Source: Silene noctiflora
Taxonomy: Eukaryota; Streptophyta; Magnoliopsida; Caryophyllales; Caryophyllaceae
Assembly (NCBI GenBank): GCA_009801015.1
Contig: VHZZ01001501.1
Location: forward strand, 21,202 to 43,245
Length of the DNA stretch: 22,044 bases
Reading direction: 5' to 3'
Below, one piece after another: positions 1-6,600 of the stretch; position 1 is the stretch's first letter; each line of letters begins with the position of its first letter. The notes beneath the pieces were generated by a model. It saw only the letters and a list, made by a program, of their open reading frames with translations. It made no database searches and was not told the DNA's origin. A program made the position numbers and the translations under genes.

Positions 1-504
1 AATGGAGTTATATAGACATTTCTAAGGGAGAGGATATTAGACCAGACAAATGAGTCATTATGGCTGAATTTGGGGCGGATCACCTTGAGGCGGGTCATTT
101 TTTGATCGGGTCACTCGAAATTTGACTATTTTAAGTCCAGTCATTCTTGGTCGTTTGGAACATTTCGGGTAAGAATTTTGCTTAAAGTAAGTCATTTCAA
201 GTTATTTTGGATTTGGTTATTTCGGATCACTTCAAGTCGGGTCATTTAATTTCGGGTAGGACTACTTTTTGGTCAGGTCAATTCNGGTTTATCAGGTTAA
301 GTTCGGGCACACTTTTTGGGTATCGATCACCATTACCGGGTCGATTCAGGTCGTCAAATTTAGAGGATACAAAATGTTGATCACCTATATTATCANATTG
401 TCATTCAAGATTTAAGAAAAGAAAAATAACATGATAAATAGTTTCCGCAATTATACTCCATATCTTATAAACCAACCCGTGCATTNCACGGGTAACAAAA
501 CTAG
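1..504 (+). mobile_element. 3' part of a Helitron (hairpin plus CTAG terminus)
   Basis: A hairpin ACCCGTGCATTNCACGGGT (475-493) is followed by eight nucleotides and then CTAG (501-504) with a T after it. This is the standard plant Helitron 3' end: a short GC-rich palindrome about 10 nt before CTRR, inserted before T. No matching 5' TC end is visible upstream, so the element probably begins outside the window and the left boundary given is only the window edge. The interior (about 60-350) is a degenerate GGGTCA/TTCGGGT repeat. Three N bases lie in or beside it, one inside the hairpin loop. Confidence 0.6.
60..350. repeat. Degenerate GGGTCA/TTCGGGTC minisatellite-like tract
   Basis: Short motifs such as gggtca, tcgggt, ggtcat and ttcaagt recur every 10-25 bases with many substitutions. 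It has no open reading frame of note. It lies inside the probable Helitron at the left edge of the window and may be an internal low-complexity part of it. Confidence 0.5.
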
Positions 505-580
505 TTTAAATTTAAAATTTAAATCTTTCATAAACATATTTGGAGATATGCGGAAATTCAATCCCGACCTTCAGTTTCTC

Positions 581-631
581 ATTGATGTTTGAAAACTTCA
601 TAACCAAAAAAAAAAAAAAATTGATGTTTGA
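581..631 (+). mobile_element. Poly(A) micro-insertion flanked by a 12-bp target duplication
   Basis: The 12-mer ATTGATGTTTGA occurs at 581-592 and again at 620-631. Between the copies is only 27 bp, ending in a run of 14 A. A poly(A) tail directly followed by a target-site duplication is the mark of LINE-type (target-primed) retrotransposition; here almost nothing but the tail was inserted. The last A of the tail and the first base of the duplication are not separable. Microsatellite slippage near a chance repeat is the alternative. Confidence 0.5.
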
Positions 632-1404
632 GAACCATGGAATTGTAATGGCCTTTGGTTGGGATGGGTCACATATGTTGCCACCCAACCTATTTGACAA
701 GTTATGACTTGTAAGCCCAATTTTGAGAACCATAATTTTTAATCGGGATATTCTACGGTGTACTGCTAAGTTTTTCGGGTTTTTTATAACGTACCCCTCT
801 TTTTTTCAAATTGTATATTGTACCTCTAAACTTCTTACTTATTTTTCCATGATGACCTCCTTCAACTCTTCATTGACTTTATCACTATCAAACAATCGTA
901 TTATGACCTTTATTCTAACTCATTAATGTTGTATCACCATCATGTATGAGAAACATCACGGATAACTTTTAATAAGCACAAAACTACTATTGAAAACTTC
1001 CGCTATGAAGAATGAAATGATAATGGGGATTTGATGAATTTTAGTTAGATTCTTATACTATTTGGTGGGTTAATAGGGAATTCGGCAACTAATAAGTAAA
1101 TGAGTATGTTTCGAGTAATTGGAATGGTAAATAGACGAATTAATACATCAATTAAGAAATTAAGTTTAAAATAATAAATAAGGTCATGGTATAAACTAAT
1201 ATATAGCGTTTAGCGGTATACGATAGAATTTCAAAAATGTAGGGGCATAACATACAAAACCCAAAAACTCGTGAATACATCGTAGATTATCCCATTTTAA
1301 TTAGATTGAATTTGAAATGAAATTGAGCATAGATCCTCCAATTCCCAAACGCGTAAATTTTCTTAGTTATGAAATAATTTAATTATGATTTTAGATTCGT
1401 AAAC

Positions 1405-2065
1405 CGCGAAAGTGGTAATTAAACATCTTAACTCTGTTCAATTGTGAAATTAGGCCCCATAAGTTTTATTTGGAGCAATCAATTCCCTTAAGTTTCACCA
1501 AATGTGAAATTCAACCTCATTTCTTAATTTTCACCAAATTCTTAAATTAAAATCACTTTTAATACAATTTATCAAATATAAAATATTTTTTTTTATAAAT
1601 TTAGAACTTTTATATTTATATTAAATATCGATTTTTTTTAAAAAAATTTATAGTATATAGACAATTTATTATATGTGTATGAATACTATATAAATTATAA
1701 ACAATTTACTTCATCCGTTTTCATATGATGTACCCATTTTATTAAAATACTCCACTCATATATTCAACAAATGGGTACATCATATAAAAACGGAGGAAGT
1801 ACTAAATATGTATGTAAAAGTGTTTTTCGATGAATAATAAATTATGTAGAAATTCGTAAAGTTGCAATTAGTAATTTTTAGTATTTAATAAAATGTTTAA
1901 TACTAATACAAAATGTTTTTAATTAAAATTCTTGTGAAAAATTTAAAAATGGGGTTGAATTTCACTTTTGGTGAAACTTAAAGGGGCTTAATTGCTACAA
2001 ATGAAACTTATGGGGCCTAATTTCACAATTGAACAAAGTTAAGGGGCTTAATTACCACTTTCGCG
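1405..2065. mobile_element. Long-TIR MITE, copy 1 (CGCGAAAGTGG ends), about 660 bp
   Basis: The left end CGCGAAAGTGGTAATTA (from 1405) is the inverse of the right end TAATTACCACTTTCGCG (to 2065). The inverted similarity runs roughly 120 bp inward and is built from tandem ~30-bp sub-repeats, each with a (A)GGCCCCATAAG/CCCTTAAGTTT-like core and an AATTGTGAAATT-like spacer. The middle is AT-rich with no coding capacity. A second copy lies at 11996-12569. Target duplications are unclear for this copy (gattc is shared at both flanks). Superfamily is uncertain; Mutator-like is suggested by copy 2. A Stowaway is inserted in its middle. Confidence 0.8.
1709..1799. mobile_element. Stowaway (Tc1/mariner-type) MITE nested in the long-TIR MITE
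   Basis: Left end CTTCATCCGTTTTCATATGA and right end ATATAAAAACGGAGGAAG are inverted copies, continuing through gatgtaccca / tgggtacatc. The element is 91 bp, with TA on both sides (1707-1708 and 1800-1801) as the target duplication. The CTCCCTCCGT-like terminus is characteristic of plant Stowaway elements. Confidence 0.85.
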
Positions 2066-2099
2066 ATTCTCGCACATATTGTAAGAAAAATTTAAATCT

Positions 2100-2790
2100 C
2101 TCACTAATACGAGTAAATTATTTGAGAGAACATTGTTTTTTTTACAACTGTAAAAAAAGGGTTATACATATGGCATATGACTCATTTGGTCAAATGCACT
2201 TATTTTAGCAAAACCGTAAACTAGGACAACAAAGTAACTACATCGGGTCACCAAGGCGTGTTGATGGTGTACGGATGGCTGAACACAAAGATCACTTTCA
2301 ACTTCCACTACATTCTTGGAGGGATAACCGTAGCTGACCAAATGATCGAACATATCATTACTCATCTTAATCGACTGAACTTCGAAGAAATACCTACAAC
2401 GAGACACAAAGATGTTTCTCGGAGATTCATCCCCTGGGTTGTGATACATATCGCCTGGAAACCAACGAGACCCTTGACCAAACGAGATAGAACAAAGTGC
2501 ACTTACGCCACAAGGACGTAGAAAGAAATGGCGGATAACAGATCTTGAAGGTCTGTCCCCAGAGGAGAGAAAACGCCTACACTTTAGAAACCAATCCCAA
2601 CGGACAAGAACATCATAATCCAGAAAAGCGAGTAAGTAGAATGGTAGCGAGATATAAATCAACTTGTACAACCCCTAACCAAAACCAACTCAGAATACTG
2701 GATAGAAATGGGCACAACACGTACCGAATGTTACTAATCGTTACATTATATTACATGTTTCCCTCATTTTCCTTTTCCTCTATTGCCCTT
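2100..2790. other. Unassigned higher-GC stretch with overlapping ORFs on both strands
   Basis: Base composition is visibly richer in G+C than the flanks. A 169-codon minus-strand frame (2671-2162) and two plus-strand frames (2258-2521, 2545-2817) overlap. I recognise no domain in any of them, and none carries a convincing family motif. It could be a decayed transposon coding fragment, part of an LTR, or an old gene relic. Not called as a gene. Confidence 0.3.
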
Positions 2791-2793
2791 CGG

Positions 2794-2975
2794 CAGAGAT
2801 CACCTATCCCACTTTAATTTTATATCCCATCTTGTGTCTCAACCCCTTAAGATTTTGACACATCACACTTGAAATAATTAAAATGGTAACATTATATCTC
2901 CTAATGCTAATGTGTCATTAGGAGAAGTAATGAGACACAAGATGGGACATGAAATGGGACAGATGATCCGCTCTG
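2794..2975. mobile_element. Inverted-repeat MITE with GATGGGAYATRAAATKGGA arms
   Basis: The arm at about 2797-2842 (containing tatcccatcttgtgtctca) matches the inverse of 2930-2975 (containing tgagacacaagatgggaca). Identity is highest over the inner ~20 bp of the arm and lower toward the ends. A short secondary hairpin, CTCCTAATG...CATTAGGAG (2898-2923), sits between the arms. No clear target duplication was found. Superfamily not assigned. Confidence 0.6.
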
Positions 2976-3047
2976 ATTTCCCTTCTTTTCATCCTAGTAT
3001 CAGTTCCTTCTTATTCCTCGTTAGATGTTATTAAGACCACCCTTTTC

Positions 3048-3113
3048 AAATATGACAAACAGTACATAATTTGCAAGTTAATATGGAATATATCTAGCAG
3101 TTACTCAGTAAAC
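3048..3113 (+). repeat. Left copy of a ~65-bp direct repeat
   Basis: The segment from tatgacaaac through gagtaaaca-type sequence here is repeated at about 3267-3331 in the same orientation with few differences (for example caagttaatatgg here versus caagtttttgtgg there). The two copies bracket the inverted-repeat element at 3119-3256. Confidence 0.75.
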
Positions 3114-3118
3114 ATTTA

Positions 3119-3256
3119 CGGATAGGGTGCCACCGGGTGGCATCGAGTTTGAGTGTTACCCTTTCACATGCATTCATTATTGTAGGGGTTCTCACTTATT
3201 ACATGTGAGAGGGTGACGCCGAGATTGAGTGTCACCCGGTGGCGTCAACTCATTTT
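3119..3256. mobile_element. Short inverted-repeat MITE (GGTGCCACCGGGTGGC arms), about 135 bp
   Basis: The left arm reads GGTGCCACCGGGTGGCATCG, then a gagtgttaccctttcacatg segment. The right arm is the inverse: catgtgagagggtgacgccg, then gtgtcacccggtggcg. Arms are about 45 bp with several mismatches, and the centre is short. No coding capacity. A much decayed relative may lie at 11033-11180. Confidence 0.65.
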
Positions 3257-3266
3257 CCAGCATTTA

Positions 3267-3331
3267 ATATGACAAACTGTACATAATTTGCAAGTTTTTG
3301 TGGAATATATTTAGCAGTTATTGAGTAAACA
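3267..3331 (+). repeat. Right copy of the ~65-bp direct repeat
   Basis: Partner of 3048-3113, same orientation. The pair is too long to be a target-site duplication, so it is either a local tandem duplication later split by the MITE, or a duplication that carried the MITE along. Confidence 0.75.
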
Positions 3332-3601
3332 CCTGATAAAATACAATTATTTATTGTAAGATAAAAACAGGTACAATATACTATGATCGATTATCCTGAA
3401 TATAAGAAAACTATTTGAATTTAGTTTGTAATACAATATATTATGTCTAAGTACATCCATTCACATTTATATATAGGGGAGCTAGAAAAGCATATAATCA
3501 AGAGCAATCAATCTTCCAAACTTTAGGCAGACTGAGTGTTGATGATGCTATACCACTCACTCCCTTCCATTAAATGCTTTGAATTTCATTTCAAATTTGA
3601 G

Positions 3602-6600
3602 TCAAAATCCTCCACCAAGTGATTGTGCCCAATAATCTGCTCCATTTTCACTTCCAATTAGGTGTGTGCATGATATTGGTACCAAGCATAGTCCCCTACT
3701 TTTCAAGTCCTTTCTAGCTGATTGTTTATCCTACAACAAAAAAAAAAAAGGGATTATTTGCAATTAAATGGGTCGGGTTAGGATTGAGAGCGTAATAATG
3801 ACTCATTTAATATTAATATGAACATAAACGTGATATGAAGTGATCTTTAATCAGGTTTACTTAACATAATTAATATACATAGATAAGTTTGTAAATAAAT
3901 GTCAGGTTCAAGTTCAAAGGGTAATAATACTCATTTAACGTTGGTGCGAATACAGAAGCGATGTGAAGTGATATGTTTATCAGGTTTACTCAACATAATT
4001 AATATACATTGAAAAAACTTGGAAATTTATGGGTCAGGTTCGGGTCAAGAGGGTAATAATAAGTCATTTAACGTTGATACGAACACGGACGTGACAAGCT
4101 AAAGTACTCAATAAAGTATGAGGTATTGTCACACAAGAAACGTAAGTATGCAGTCTCTATATATTATCGTACCGTATATGATCAAGTATCATGGACTAAT
4201 CATACCATTAAAGATAATGTACTTAATCTTTGTAAAATAACTTAATTAAATATTATTGTAATATATTTATTTTATTTAGAGCAGATCATGAAGTCAAATA
4301 CTCAAAGAGTAGATAATGATGATGTTTAAGAAGTAAAGTAGGGAGATTAGTGGGGTTTAACCCACGAGTAATGATGACGGCAACGCCACTGTAATGATTA
4401 TAACAATAATTAGGTTACTAATTAAGCTAATCACTCTTTTTGTAAAAGAGGAATAACTATAATTAAAGACCAAGTAAGATTAGAGAAGACATTTAGTTAG
4501 GATAATAATAGTGTCCCTAGCTAAGTGCAGGACGATGTTAGGATTTAAATTAAAGCGGCGGAAAATTTTAACAGGGGTAAAGGGTAGTAAAAAACTTTAA
4601 AATTTTAATCCAGGACAAACATTTTCGGTAATCCCTAATTCCACCACTGCCGCAATGATAAAATATGCGATATTATCCTTTCACAGACCTTTATATAAAT
4701 GTCAATATTGTCCATCATTGTAGTTCCGTATTACTGTTTAACATATTTGATACACTGATGACGTTATCTCATTTTCGTAAAAGTAATACTAATATTAATA
4801 TACAATACCTCCTGATTAGCAGCTCCTCTTCTTTTGAGGCAGGAATCGTTCAAAAGCTACACCAAGGGTGGGGAAAAAGAAATTTATTAGTGAATTTTTT
4901 AATACCAAATTTTCAACTCGATCTTTATTATTTTGATTCCAAAAATTAGGCCAAAAGATGTCTTAATTGATCAATTTTTTTTTTGTAAATTCAAAAGGTA
5001 ACCTAAAAGCTGAGACCATATATTATAATATTTCCTTAAGAGATGCCATTCAAAATAAATCACAATAAAATAAAGTAAAATTTACATTACTTTTCATAAT
5101 TATATGTTAGGGAATAAATGAAGCATATACCTGTCCTGGATGATCGGGAAATAAACAAGTCCTTTCTCCATGAACCTGTTTCGGGAAAATTAAAGAATAT
5201 CGTGTTATAAGTCTCGGTTTTATCTAAATGAGTCGAACTTACATGTGAGAACCGAACTTTAGCTTGGCTCGTTTACAGTAACCTAAATTAGTTATACCAC
5301 AAAACAATTCGATTGACAATCTATTAATCCGTAATAAGTTTTGCATGCATGCTAAGTATTATTACGTATTTACGTACATCATATATTTAATGTTTTCATT
5401 TAAATGTGACGTTGAGTTGATATTGATTTTGATAATTATTGCGGAGTAATTATGCATGTAGAATTACTGACTTGGGGCGGATCTTGGTGCAAATAATAAG
5501 TGAGGTCGAGGTTTAAACCACGGACTTCTTGGGTGAATATTTTAGACTCAATCATTCAGTTAAGAGAGTCAACTGTTAATTTTACACTGTAATATTAAAA
5601 ATTAGCGGGAACTGGGTATCTTCCGGACTTAACTAAGGGTAACTAAACTTTCTACTTCTTTAATTTCTTCCAAACCATTTTATTACTTACAGAATGTGTG
5701 TTGTTCACTGAAGATGTATCACTTCCCAGGTAAGGAGAACTAAGAGCCTGCAGATTTAATAATCACATAATAATAATTACTACAAAGTACTAACGAATTT
5801 ACTTAATAATAATCGAAAATAAATAACTTAATAATTAATTAGTGTGAGACAATCATTTTATTTTATATATAAAGACGCTCGTTTATTGATTACAAGAAAT
5901 GAATGTTGAATCAATAAAAAGACCGTCTCATATTATATGACCGTCTGAGCGAAATTAGAAAGGTTTGGGGATGACTTTTTACAACAGCATGCTTCACTAG
6001 TTCACTGAAATTTCTGTAAGTTAAAGGCTAAAAAGATAAAGAAAAGGAGAAAAAGAAAGGAATTAAACATCACCTCAATTTGACCCTGAAGGAATCTGAT
6101 ATACCCAATTGCTTCTAACAATACTGAGGCTGTGTCAGTCTGTCAAAAAAAAAAGATGAAAACAACTCATTTTAATTTACACCATACCCATCATGCATCT
6201 CTCTCTTTTTCAGCTCCCTTTTAACTTATTTAAAATTAAGTAAGTCTCGCTTGTAACGGTCACATACTTGTGACTATTTTAGGTGCGTACTAGATAAATA
6301 GTCGAGTTATCAGGCTTATTATGTGGGCATGTGACAAACTACAAATTGTGTACACAGAGAATTAACCCTTTTTGTTAGGGTGACTTGCTTTCACTCAAAA
6401 GTTATTACTCGTTTATGAAGTCTCTTATGTATAGGGACGGAGCTAAGCATATGCTGACCAGACAATGGCCTATACGAGCTTTATGAGAAGAAAAAATATG
6501 CACATTTACTTTTTTTTTTTTCAAAAAAATTCAAAAAAAATAGCATGAGTAATAGATACGCCGATATATATATGTAAATTGATGCTTTGGGCCCTAGTAG

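Noticed and set aside
2162-2671. 169-codon minus-strand open frame as a gene
   Set aside because: No recognisable domain, overlapped by plus-strand frames of similar quality, and no splice or start context that supports it. Kept only as an unexplained region.
4665-4949. 94-codon plus-strand open frame
   Set aside because: Lies inside the last intron of the bHLH gene, has no family motif, and its composition matches AT-rich non-coding DNA.
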